A DNA stretch of 64,000 nucleotides, taken from Saccharibacillus endophyticus. GTDB taxonomy: Bacteria; Bacillota; Bacilli; Paenibacillales; Paenibacillaceae. Shown in pieces: positions 39,308-46,969 of the stretch; position 1 is the stretch's first letter; every line of letters starts with the position of its first letter. A program made the translations under genes and the position numbers. The stretch spans positions 1,178,001-1,242,000 of the forward strand of contig NZ_JAAZWE010000001.1 in NCBI RefSeq assembly GCF_013185185.1. The letters run 5' to 3'. A model generated the notes under the pieces. The model made no database searches and was not told where the DNA came from. It was given only the letters and a program-made list of their open reading frames with translations.

Positions 39308-39739
39308 ATGCCTTGGAACAAAAACGATTATCCGCAGTCCATGAAAAACCTGGACGAACGCGTCCGCAACAAAGCAGTCGAGATCGCCAACGCGCTGCTG
39401 CGCGACGGCTACGAAGAAGGACGCGCGATCGCGATTGCCACTTCGCAGGCCGAAGAATGGGACGAAAACCATCCCGAACACGGCAACGGCGACAAAAAAG
39501 ACCGTTCGAGCGATAACGGCGGCAGCCGCGGCAAAAAACCAACATCGAAACCGTCCGGCAATCATGCGCTGCACGTTGTTTCGCACGAAGACGGTTGGGC
39601 CGTAAAAGAAGAAGGCAAAGACAAGCCGCTTTCGGTACACGATCGAAAAGAAGACGCCGTTCAATCCGCCCGAAAAGAAGCGGACGATCGCGATGTGCAT
39701 GTCCACGTGCATACGCGGGACGGCAAAATCCAATCTTGA
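39308..39739 (+). CDS. DUF2188-domain protein with ChaB-like N-terminus
   Basis: 143 residues. The N-terminal part (MPWNKNDYPQSMKNLDERVRNKAVEIANALLRDGYEEGRAIAIATSQAEEW) resembles the ChaB/YdaT-type fold. A charged Gly/Lys/Ser linker joins it to a C-terminal DUF2188 unit (ALHVVSHEDGWAVKEEGKDKPLSVHDRKEDAVQSARKEA ... VHVHTRDGKIQ). The function is not known; such proteins are common in Bacilli. AATAGGAGGAATC precedes the ATG. Confidence 0.85.
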   Translation: MPWNKNDYPQSMKNLDERVRNKAVEIANALLRDGYEEGRAIAIATSQAEEWDENHPEHGNGDKKDRSSDNGGSRGKKPTSKPSGNHALHVVSHEDGWAVKEEGKDKPLSVHDRKEDAVQSARKEADDRDVHVHVHTRDGKIQS

Positions 39740-39761
39740 GTTTTCAAGAATTCCGATATGC

Positions 39762-39815
39762 AAAAAAACCGTTTCGGCTTTCTCCATCGCGGGAGAAAAT
39801 CGGAACGGTTTTTTT
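39762..39815. terminator. Terminator after the DUF2188 gene
   Basis: AAAAAAACCGTTTCGG pairs with CGGAACGGTTTTTTT; inner arms TTCTCC/GGGAGAA. Works on both strands. Confidence 0.88.
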
Positions 39816-39871
39816 CTAAAAACAAGCGGGGAAATTTGCGGCTCCGGGCCTTCCCCTGCGGCCCTATATGC

Positions 39872-40573
39872 TTACACTCGATTCAAACCTTTCACTTCCG
39901 GTGTTGCTTGCGGCACATGGCGCTTCGACGACGTGAACAGACGCATGATCGAAGTCAGACCTTGACGCAAAATTTGCGGTTCCACGGTCCATGTGATGAC
40001 TTTGCCTCCGATGCAGACTGCGGCTACCGTATACAACGTCTCGGCCAGCGGCAGATACAGCAGTGACAATAGCAGTACCGACGCATCCATCAAAATGAAT
40101 ACCGTACCGATTTTGAGTCCCGTTTTTTCGTGCAGCCAGATGGCCGCGCAATCGTCTCCGCCCGTCGCTCCGCCTGAGCGAAGAACCAAGCCTCCGCCGA
40201 TCCCGGTCAGTATGCCCGACAACAGTGCGGCAAGCCACAACTGCCCGTGCAGATCGAAGTTCAGCGTGGAGAAGTGCTCGATGCCGGCATAGAACGCGGT
40301 GAACGAGCCCGCGGCAAGCACGGCCGGTCCCATGTTCCTCCACCCTTTTTTCAGGGCGAATAACAGCATGAACGGAATATCGAGAATCAGAATCGTCAAC
40401 GCGGGCGACAGCCCGAATGCGTATTCGCCGAGCAATGAAAGCCCCACAAATCCGCCTTCCGAAAGATGGTTTTGAAAATTAATGTGATAAAACGCGAATG
40501 CCATAACGAACGTGCCTGTTAAGATCGCGGCCGCCTGCGCGGACCGCTTCATCCTTTTCCCTTTTGCCTTCAT
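39872..40573 (-). CDS. YitT family membrane protein
   Basis: 233 residues with five to six hydrophobic segments. The family signature FQNHLSEGGFVGLSLLGEYAFGLSP and the GGGLVLRSGGATGGDDCAAIWLHEKTG segment are clear. The C-terminal DUF2179 cytoplasmic domain of longer YitT proteins is missing. YitT proteins are of unknown function. The upstream 255-base leader with a possible leader peptide (below) suggests RNA-level control. Confidence 0.88.
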   Translation of the reverse strand: MKAKGKRMKRSAQAAAILTGTFVMAFAFYHINFQNHLSEGGFVGLSLLGEYAFGLSPALTILILDIPFMLLFALKKGWRNMGPAVLAAGSFTAFYAGIEHFSTLNFDLHGQLWLAALLSGILTGIGGGLVLRSGGATGGDDCAAIWLHEKTGLKIGTVFILMDASVLLLSLLYLPLAETLYTVAAVCIGGKVITWTVEPQILRQGLTSIMRLFTSSKRHVPQATPEVKGLNRV

Positions 40574-40841
40574 ACGATGATCTCCTCATTTTCGCAGTAT
40601 TTGCCTAGTCGACAATGCGCTGCGAGCCAGAGGGGAAAACCGTAAGGCGTTCATCCTTCGCATGGATGTCCCTTCCCTTCGCAGTGTTTGTCAACAACGA
40701 TGATCCGACAAACTTTCTACGAGGGACGCTAAGTATAGGAGAGATCGTAACGTTTCCAGATTGTCCTTTGGGGAATACTCCTTCGGGGACTCATGGTATC
40801 CTGATCCTTTCTGTGTTTGGATGTGAAGTCTGAGCATTATA
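40574..40841 (-). promoter_or_regulatory. Long structured 5' leader of the yitT-like gene
   Basis: The minus-strand -10 TATAAT (40836-40841) places the start near 40829, giving a 255-base leader. It contains the stem GTTTGTC...GACAAAC (40688-40715), closed by CCCTCGTAG/CTGCGAAGGG and GTCCCT/AGGGAC, and the hairpin CATCC...GGATG. ACTGCGAA and GATCATCG each occur twice, once in the upstream stem or loop and once near the ribosome site. No known riboswitch consensus fits. The remaining 40842-40961 shows nothing. Confidence 0.45.
40586..40663 (-). CDS. Possible 25-residue leader peptide upstream of yitT-like gene
   Basis: The ATG at 40663 is preceded by AAGGGAAGGGACATCC and opens a 25-codon frame rich in Arg, Leu and Ser. 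The stop codon TGA (40586-40588) merges into the AGGAG of the yitT-like gene, so the two could be coupled in translation. No database family can be assigned. It may be chance, though the ribosome site and stop position are suggestive. Confidence 0.4.
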   Translation of the reverse strand: MRRMNALRFSPLARSALSTRQILRK

Positions 40842-40961
40842 TACCCAGTGCTGTCACCTTTCTAAACTATTTTACCACAAAGCCATTCGGGAAGCGACAG
40901 AATGAACACGGTTTTTTGTAATTTTCATGTAAAAGAAGATGGTTTTCTTTGTAAAAAACTT

Positions 40962-41462
40962 CTATTTAGCTGCCCGAAGCAAACGATTTACCGTTTCCCG
41001 ACGCAAGCCGATCAACTGCCCGATTTCCTCCTGTGTAAGCAGATCCGTCAGCGGTTGTCCGTAGGTATAGGTCTCCATCCAGCGCTGCAAAAGCTCCAAC
41101 CGTTCGCCTGGCGTCCCCGCTGTCAAATGATCGATGCGCTGCTGCATAAACCGGACCTTTTCCTGAAGCAGCAAAGCAATCTCCAACGCTTTCTTCGGAT
41201 CTTCCTCCAGGCTTCGATACCAATCGGAGGCAAGGATCGGCTCGACTTCGCTGCGTACAAGAGCTATTGCGGTGCCGTGCGTTTCTTTCGGACTGATCAG
41301 CGAGTGATGCGGCACGACCTCCCCTGCGTAAAAAACATTAAATAAAATAATATTCCCGTTTTCGTGGAGACGCGTGACTTTGAACAATCCGCTATGTACG
41401 CGATACAGATACTTCCCATCGTCCCCCTGACGGAACAATATTTCTCCTTTGTGCAAAATCAT
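40962..41462 (-). CDS. Short Crp/Fnr family regulator
   Basis: 166 residues; the family norm is about 220, so the first strands of the cNMP-like barrel are missing (it begins MILHKGEILFRQGDDGKYLYRVHSG). The C-terminal HTH is intact (TDLLTQEEIGQLIGLRRETVNRLLRAAK). No Cys cluster is visible, so it is not an Fnr ortholog. AAAGGGG precedes the ATG, and the upstream WYL gene ends 18 bases before, so the two are co-transcribed. Confidence 0.82.
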   Translation of the reverse strand: MILHKGEILFRQGDDGKYLYRVHSGLFKVTRLHENGNIILFNVFYAGEVVPHHSLISPKETHGTAIALVRSEVEPILASDWYRSLEEDPKKALEIALLLQEKVRFMQQRIDHLTAGTPGERLELLQRWMETYTYGQPLTDLLTQEEIGQLIGLRRETVNRLLRAAK

Positions 41463-41480
41463 GCTTTTCCCCTCTTTCCT

Positions 41481-42458
41481 TCATGAATCCGGGCAACCCC
41501 GGTACATCTCTCTGACTTTCCCGGCTTCGGCAGCTACCGCTTCGGCAAATCCCGACGGCTCGATCACTCGAATGGATGCCCCGAAACCGAGCACGAGGCG
41601 CAAAGCAAATTCCGGCGTCGCCAGATCCGCTTCTACCTCGTACTGCCCGTTCTTTATCGGTTCCGCGCGCAGAACGCGAATATAGCGTTTTTCCCGAAAA
41701 GCCTGCAGCACCTCTGCCGTCATAACCAGGCTCACCTCATAATGAGGCAGTCGGTCCGGAAATGCGCGCAGCGAATCTTGCCAATAAGCCGCCAAATCAA
41801 AATCTTCGGGATACGCGAACGACTGCTCCAGCAAGCGAATGTTTAGCATGTTGGACACCCGGAAGGTCTTGATCGTATCCCGGTCTTGCGCAGCCAAGTA
41901 CCAAACTCCCCGTTTGACGATCAAGCCCAGCGGCTCGACCAGACGATTCGGATCTTTCGACGCGGTCGGGTTTGCTTTTGCATAATCAAACGCCAACAAG
42001 CGCTCTTCCCACACGGCTTCCTGGCAGAGCGCCAAGGCTTCAGGAGTTGCTGCCGAACGCGTATGCCAACTGCTCTCATCAATCAACAAGCGGCGTCTTA
42101 AAAATTCAGCTCCCTGCCGCTCAGGCTCCGGATAAGCGGCTCTGAGTTTTTGCAAAGCCGTCTCGTAATGTCCGCCCAGTCCCACGTCGCTCAATGGACC
42201 GGACGAAGCACGCAGCAGCAGCGCCGCAGCCTCGTCGGGCGTCATTCCGGTTAGACCGCTGCGATACCCTTCCATCAGGCTCCAACCGCCGAAACGCCCC
42301 CGATGCGCCAAGATCGGAATACCCGATTGTCCGATCGCTTCCAAGTCCCGGCTGACCGTACGCGTCGTCACTTCCAATTCATCAGCCAATTCCCGTGTAG
42401 ACATGCGTCCCCGGCTTTGCAGCAGCAGCACGATTTTCATCAGTCGGTCACCTCTCAC
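41481..42458 (-). CDS. HTH-WYL (YafY-type) transcriptional regulator
   Basis: 325 residues. An N-terminal DeoR-type HTH (KIVLLLQSRGRMSTRELADELEVTTRTVSRDLEAIGQSGIPI) is followed by a WYL domain (LGLIVKRGVWYLAAQDRDTIKTFRVSNM) and the WCX extension. WYL domains bind ligands or nucleic acid. It is divergent from the SDR gene (42617), which it may control, and is followed by the short Crp/Fnr gene. Confidence 0.92.
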   Translation of the reverse strand: MRGDRLMKIVLLLQSRGRMSTRELADELEVTTRTVSRDLEAIGQSGIPILAHRGRFGGWSLMEGYRSGLTGMTPDEAAALLLRASSGPLSDVGLGGHYETALQKLRAAYPEPERQGAEFLRRRLLIDESSWHTRSAATPEALALCQEAVWEERLLAFDYAKANPTASKDPNRLVEPLGLIVKRGVWYLAAQDRDTIKTFRVSNMLNIRLLEQSFAYPEDFDLAAYWQDSLRAFPDRLPHYEVSLVMTAEVLQAFREKRYIRVLRAEPIKNGQYEVEADLATPEFALRLVLGFGASIRVIEPSGFAEAVAAEAGKVREMYRGCPDS

Positions 42459-42616
42459 GGAAGGACCTCCTTTGTATTTCGTTTATTTTTCGTCTCGATC
42501 CTTATATAAGACAAAGGTTGTCATCTATTATCGATTATATTGAGAATGCGGGCAATGTGCAATCCGGACGGAACATTCATTTCCCGACAACGAAGATGAC
42601 AGGAGAGGTGGCAATC

Positions 42617-43495
42617 ATGCCTACGAATGACAGACCGTTGAATGGCAAAATTGCATTGGTCGCGGGCGCGACAAGAGGAGCGGGACGAGGCATCGCGCTT
42701 GAACTGGGAGCACTCGGCGCGCATGTCTACGTAACCGGACGCACGACAAGGCAGCAAGCATCGGATATGAACAGAAGCGAGACGATTGACGATACCGCGG
42801 AGATGATCGAAGCCCGCGCAGGAACCGCCACTGCGGTGCGAACGGATCATTCCGACCCCGAGCAAGTAAAAAGGCTGGCGGAACGTATCAAGACCGAGCA
42901 AGGCGGGCTGGATATTCTGGTCAATGACATCTGGGGCGGCGACGATCTGACCAAATGGGATCAAAAGCTTTGGGAGCACTCGCTGGCAGACGGACTGTTG
43001 ATTCAGCAGCGCGCCGTGCACACGCATTTGATTACCTCCCGCTATCTGCTCCCTCTCATGCTGGAACGACCGGGCGGTCTGGTGCTGGAAATCACGGACG
43101 GCGTAGACGATCGGTTCCGGGGTAACGTGTACTACAGCCTGGCCAAAGTATCGGTGATTCATCTGGCCAAAGCGATGGCCGAAGAACTTCGCCCGTATCA
43201 GATTGCCGCTATTGCCTTAACGCCTGGATTTCTGCGTTCCGAGGCGATGTTGGATCTGTTCGGCGTGACGGAAGAAAACTGGCGGGACGGGGCAAAAGCA
43301 GAGCCGCATTTCGTCGCCTCGGAGACACCGGCTTTCGTCGGACAAGCTGCCGCGCAATTGGCTGCCGATCCGGAAGTCATGACGTTTACGGGGCAAGCGC
43401 TGAGTTCATGGGGACTCTCGGATCGATACGGGTTTGTCGATGCGGATGGCGGACGCCCGCATTGGGGGCGCTACGCGGAGGAAAACAACCTTTAG
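42617..43495 (+). CDS. Short-chain dehydrogenase/reductase
   Basis: 292 residues. The Rossmann motif is ALVAGATRGAGRGIALELGALGAHVYVTGRT, followed by LDILVNDIWGG and the catalytic YYSLAK (YxxxK) with an upstream ITDG in the Ser position. The GRTTRQ segment favours NADP. The ATG at 42617 follows GGAGAGGTGG. The substrate is unknown. It is divergent from the WYL regulator, the common layout of a locally controlled enzyme. Confidence 0.88.
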   Translation: MPTNDRPLNGKIALVAGATRGAGRGIALELGALGAHVYVTGRTTRQQASDMNRSETIDDTAEMIEARAGTATAVRTDHSDPEQVKRLAERIKTEQGGLDILVNDIWGGDDLTKWDQKLWEHSLADGLLIQQRAVHTHLITSRYLLPLMLERPGGLVLEITDGVDDRFRGNVYYSLAKVSVIHLAKAMAEELRPYQIAAIALTPGFLRSEAMLDLFGVTEENWRDGAKAEPHFVASETPAFVGQAAAQLAADPEVMTFTGQALSSWGLSDRYGFVDADGGRPHWGRYAEENNL

Positions 43496-43506
43496 TTTTC
43501 TTTTGT

Positions 43507-43695
43507 GAGGCCTGGGTTGGTCGGCTGCGGGGGAGGTCGTTTCGGTCGCGTGTTGCTTTAGAGAAATCGGATTAGGGTTTTACAAGGTGATTTCTCTAAA
43601 GCAAAGGCGAACGCTTCATAGCATACGCTTCCGAAGTGCCTTTTCTTCGAAAAGCCTGTACTGCACGACCACCCCCTCCGCCTCCCTTAGGCCTC
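43507..43695. repeat. Nested intergenic palindrome P3
   Basis: Outer arms are GAGGCCT (43507-43513) and AGGCCTC (43689-43695). Middle arms GGTCGT (43535-43540) and ACGACC (43665-43670) extend through CGGGGG/CCCCCTCCG. The apical arms TTGCTTTAGAGAAATC (43553-43568) and GATTTCTCTAAAGCAA (43589-43604) form a perfect 16-bp stem. Core motifs GGTCGCGTGTTGC and CAAAGGCGAACGCT flank the apical stem, as in P2. Confidence 0.85.
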
Positions 43696-43740
43696 GCGGA
43701 AAAACAAAAGGCTGAGGGTTGGGAAGTAAGAAAGAGCTAT

Positions 43741-43783
43741 TTTAAAATTGTGAAGGAATTATTTATTCTTTCACAATTTTAAA
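43741..43783. repeat. AT-rich perfect hairpin
   Basis: TTTAAAATTGTGAA (43741-43754) pairs perfectly with TTCACAATTTTAAA (43770-43783), with GAA/TTC pairing inside. It lies between P3 and the terminator. Confidence 0.85.
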
Positions 43784-43788
43784 CATAC

Positions 43789-43826
43789 AAAAAGAAGCTG
43801 CGGCATATTGCCAGCAGCTTCTTTAA
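43789..43826. terminator. Bidirectional terminator between convergent genes
   Basis: AAAAAGAAGCTGC pairs with GCAGCTTCTTTAATTT around GGCATATTGCCA. Confidence 0.85.
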
Positions 43827-43848
43827 TTTCTTCTACCCCTTTTTAAGT

Positions 43849-44028
43849 ATCGACAAAAGCTAACGTAGCTGGAAGCGAGAAGACGGAGAGAGAAATTCAG
43901 TGAAAGACGCCTTTGAACTCGGAAAACTTCCACTAAAAATTCCAATCGACTTTTCCGAGTGAGACAGCGAATTGAACGAATTTCTCTCGCAGTCTTCTCG
44001 CTTCCCCCACCTACGTAACTTTTTCGAT
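43849..44028. repeat. Nested intergenic palindrome P4
   Basis: Arms from outside to inside are ATCGACAAAAGCTAACGTAG (43849-43868) with CTACGTAACTTTTTCGAT (44011-44028, imperfect); GGAAGCGAGAAGAC (43871-43884) with GTCTTCTCGCTTCC (43992-44005); GAGAGAAATTC (43888-43898) with GAATTTCTCTC (43978-43988); and CTCGGAAAA (43918-43926) with TTTTCCGAG (43951-43959). It is homologous to P6 at 51946-52126. On the minus strand it shows the TTCGCTGTCTCA and CAAAGGCG core motifs. Confidence 0.9.
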
Positions 44029-44038
44029 ACTCCGGCGC

Positions 44039-45496
44039 TTACTCGCCAAAAGCTAGTTTTCTGACTTCAGCGGTCATGGCGTTGGTGTCCAGTCCGCCGT
44101 GGTTGCTCAGGAGAATGATGACCGTGCCGTCGTTTAGACCTCGGCGGATGCCGGTGGTGTAGCCGTCGCCGCCGCCGCTGTGGAAGGCGACTCGATTCGG
44201 GCCTTCGCCGTCGACATGCCAGCCGAAGCCGTAGTTTTTGTACGGACTCACGGTATACATGCGTTCCATCGTTTCTTCGGACAACACTTTGCCTGCGCTC
44301 AGCGCTTGGGACCAGGTTAACATGTCGTCGAGCGTGGAATAGAGACTGCCCGTGCCCGAAGGCGAGAAGTAGTAGTAATCGACGCTCTTCCATGCGCCTT
44401 CTTGCCAATCGTATTCGTAGCCGGTCGGAATCTTGGTTTGTCTCGTTGCGGTTCCGCTATGCTTCATGCCGAGCGGGTCGAGAATTTTAGATTGAACGAA
44501 GTCCGCATAACTCATGCCGGAAGTTTCTTCGATGATGTAAGCAAGCAGCACGAATCCGCTGTTGCTGTACATGTAGTCGGTACCCGGCGCGAATTTAAGC
44601 GGGCTTTGCTTAATTTCTTCGACCGTCTCCGATAACGGGATTCCTTCTTCGCGTTTGAAATTCAGCGCGATCCCGGAGGTGTGCGAAAGCAGCATCGCCA
44701 ACGTAATTTCGTCCCCGCGAGGATAGCCGGGAATATGCTGCGACAATGTGTCATCGATGCTCAGCTTGCCTTCTTCGGCCAGCTTCAAGATCGAAGCAGC
44801 GGTAAAAGCTTTGGTCAGGGAACCGAGACGCATTTGATCCGTCGGCCGGATCAACGTCGAACCCGAAGACAGACCGTACGATTTGCGCAGCAGCACTTCG
44901 CCTTCTTTGGCGATCAATACGCTGCCTGAGTAATTTTCTTTTTTGAGATAGTCGTTTACAGCCGAAAGTCCGGTATCGTAATTCGTTTCCGTGTCTGTTT
45001 TAAGCGATAGATTCAATACGCCGCCGCTGGTCACCGGGCTTACTTTTGCCCGCAAAGGTTCGGTCAGCCCGCGCAGCGGTACGGTCAGAATGCCGTCCAC
45101 GTAACGCGTCGTACCCGGCATTTGCAGTTCGTAGCCGTTGACGGATACGGTGGTGGAATCGGGGCGGTAAAGCAATTCGTCTCCATTCAGCGTTACGATC
45201 GCCGCACGCTGTGCTTTATCCCACTTCACCTTCGCCCCCAGCGAAACTGCTCCTTCCCGAACCGGCACGTAGGTCAAGGAACGATACGTGTAAACGCTGC
45301 TCCCCCACTGGGCAGGCCGACCGTCGATCTCGGCAACGATCGAAGAGATCCCTGCTGATCCCGTTGCAGGAGAGAGACTTGCCGATACCGTTTCTTCCGC
45401 GTAAGCAGGCAGCGTGCTCGAAGCCACTGCAAATGCCAATCCGGCGCTAAGCGCTATTTTGCTCCAGGCAGAGCCTTTCTTTCCGTAAAGCTTCAT
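44039..45496 (-). CDS. Secreted serine hydrolase (beta-lactamase class C fold) with stalk domain
   Basis: About 485 residues. A Sec signal peptide (cleavage near AYAEE) leads to a copper-amine-oxidase-N-like domain (RPAQWGSSVYTYRSLTYVPVR ... ILTVPLRGLTEPLRAKV, about 45-155). The beta-lactamase/DD-peptidase domain follows with the catalytic SxxK in LGSLTKAFTA, YSN in DYMYSNSGFVLL and an HSGG motif in VAFHSGGGDGYT. It may be a D-aminopeptidase, esterase or carboxypeptidase; a true beta-lactamase is less likely. The ATG at 45496 follows AGGAGG. Confidence 0.88.
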   Translation of the reverse strand: MKLYGKKGSAWSKIALSAGLAFAVASSTLPAYAEETVSASLSPATGSAGISSIVAEIDGRPAQWGSSVYTYRSLTYVPVREGAVSLGAKVKWDKAQRAAIVTLNGDELLYRPDSTTVSVNGYELQMPGTTRYVDGILTVPLRGLTEPLRAKVSPVTSGGVLNLSLKTDTETNYDTGLSAVNDYLKKENYSGSVLIAKEGEVLLRKSYGLSSGSTLIRPTDQMRLGSLTKAFTAASILKLAEEGKLSIDDTLSQHIPGYPRGDEITLAMLLSHTSGIALNFKREEGIPLSETVEEIKQSPLKFAPGTDYMYSNSGFVLLAYIIEETSGMSYADFVQSKILDPLGMKHSGTATRQTKIPTGYEYDWQEGAWKSVDYYYFSPSGTGSLYSTLDDMLTWSQALSAGKVLSEETMERMYTVSPYKNYGFGWHVDGEGPNRVAFHSGGGDGYTTGIRRGLNDGTVIILLSNHGGLDTNAMTAEVRKLAFGE

Positions 45497-45666
45497 GTTT
45501 GTACATCCTCCTGTCATTCATGGCGCGCATTCCTGCACGTATTCTTCGCTTTCCATCTACATTATGTATACCGAACTTCAGCTTATTAGTTGTGTACATC
45601 AACAATTTTAGATCGCTGACTACTGGATCCGAACAATTACTATACTTTATATAGTTAGTATTATTT

Positions 45667-45695
45667 TGATTATTATTTACGATTATGATATGATG
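45667..45695 (+). promoter_or_regulatory. Promoter of the luciferase-like gene
   Basis: TTGATT (45667-45672), a 17-base spacer and TATGAT (45690-45695). Confidence 0.7.
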
Positions 45696-45783
45696 ATTGA
45701 GCGAAAAAGAATACGAACCGTTTACAATCATCATTCATATCCGCGTCATTTACGAAATGATGCTTTGAGAGGGGAACATAGAT

Positions 45784-46824
45784 ATGCTTAAGCTCGGCAT
45801 TCTCGACCAATCGACCATTACGGAAGGAAGCGGCCCCAAAGAGGCTCTTCAGACGACTACGCGCCTGGCTGTCGAAGCCGACCGTTTGGGATACAACCGT
45901 TTTTGGGTATCGGAGCACCACAGCTCGAAAGCACTGGCACACTCCAGCCCTGAAGTTCTGATCGCTCATCTCGGCGCTAATACGTCCCGAATCCGGCTCG
46001 GCTCCGGCGGCATCATGCTGCCGCATTACAGCGCTTATAAAGTAGCGGAAAACTTCCGTCTGCTCGAAGCGTTGTATCCGGGACGGATCGACCTTGGCGT
46101 CGGACGCGCTCCGGGCGGACGGCCGCTTTCGACAAGGGCGCTGCAAGAAGGTCATTATAACAGCGTAGACCCTTATCCGCAGCAAATTGTGGATCTGATC
46201 GCTTATCTGAACGACGCCGTACCGGCCGATCACCGATTCGCGGGCTTGAGCGTATCGCCTTCGGTGGATACCGTGCCGGAGTTGTGGCTGCTCGGATCCA
46301 GCGGAGGGACGGCGCGCCTGGCCGCGCAAACGGGCGCTTCCTACGCATTCGCGCAGTTCTTCGGCACGCCGGGCGGATCGGAAGCAACGGCCTTTTACCA
46401 TGACAACTTCGAGCCTTCGCTCATGTCGCCGAACTCCAAATCGCTCGCGGCAATCACGGTCGTCTGTGCAGATACGCAGGAAGAAGCGGAGCAGCTGGCT
46501 TCCAGTTCCGATCTGTTCTTCTTGGCGATGTACAAAGGCATGGAACTTCCTTACCTGCCATCCGTGAAGACCGCTACAGAATATCCGTACACGCCTTATG
46601 ACCGGGAGCAAATTGCCGCAACCCGCGCTTATCGCGTAGTCGGAACGCCTCAGCAGGTCAAAGCCCGTCTGCTTGAACTGGCTGAAGAATACAAAACCGA
46701 TGAATTGATGATCGTCTCGTCTATTCATGATCTGGACGCCCGCCTGAAATCGGTTCGGCTGGTTGCCGAAGCATTCGGGCTCGGCAGCGAACACTCGGAA
46801 GCAGCGGAAGAAGTTCAAGCTTGA
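45784..46824 (+). CDS. Luciferase-like monooxygenase (LLM family)
   Basis: 346 residues, a TIM barrel of the bacterial luciferase-like family, MsnO8 type. Landmarks are KLGILDQSTITEGSGPKEALQTTTRLA, FWVSEHHSSKALAHSSPEVLIAHLGANTSRIRLGSGGIMLPHYSAYKVAENFRLLEALYPGRIDLGVGRAPGG. It uses reduced flavin from a reductase and oxygen; the substrate is unknown. GAGGGGAAC precedes the ATG. It is convergent with aspA. Confidence 0.92.
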   Translation: MLKLGILDQSTITEGSGPKEALQTTTRLAVEADRLGYNRFWVSEHHSSKALAHSSPEVLIAHLGANTSRIRLGSGGIMLPHYSAYKVAENFRLLEALYPGRIDLGVGRAPGGRPLSTRALQEGHYNSVDPYPQQIVDLIAYLNDAVPADHRFAGLSVSPSVDTVPELWLLGSSGGTARLAAQTGASYAFAQFFGTPGGSEATAFYHDNFEPSLMSPNSKSLAAITVVCADTQEEAEQLASSSDLFFLAMYKGMELPYLPSVKTATEYPYTPYDREQIAATRAYRVVGTPQQVKARLLELAEEYKTDELMIVSSIHDLDARLKSVRLVAEAFGLGSEHSEAAEEVQA

Positions 46825-46842
46825 TCGAAAAAATAAGATTCG

Positions 46843-46875
46843 AAAGGCCGTACGGCATTGCCGCGCGGCCTTTTT
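46843..46875. terminator. Bidirectional terminator
   Basis: AAAGGCCGTACGGC pairs with GCCGCGCGGCCTTTTT (one mismatch). Confidence 0.88.
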
Positions 46876-46969
46876 GATCTGCGAAGCTTTCGAATCTCAT
46901 GCAAAAGCCGTTCCCGCCGCTCCCGAAAGAGCGCCGAAAACGGCCCGCTTTTGCCGAAATCCGCTAGAA

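Noticed and set aside
40615..40833. 72-codon plus-strand frame
   Set aside because: It is antisense to the structured yitT leader and has no ribosome site or recognisable protein.
43496..44038. CRISPR array
   Set aside because: The repeats are inverted arms of long palindromes, not direct repeats with spacers.
44039..45496. Antibiotic-resistance beta-lactamase
   Set aside because: The class C fold is shared by many esterases and peptidases; the stalk domain and lack of close resistance motifs make a cell-wall or esterase role more likely.
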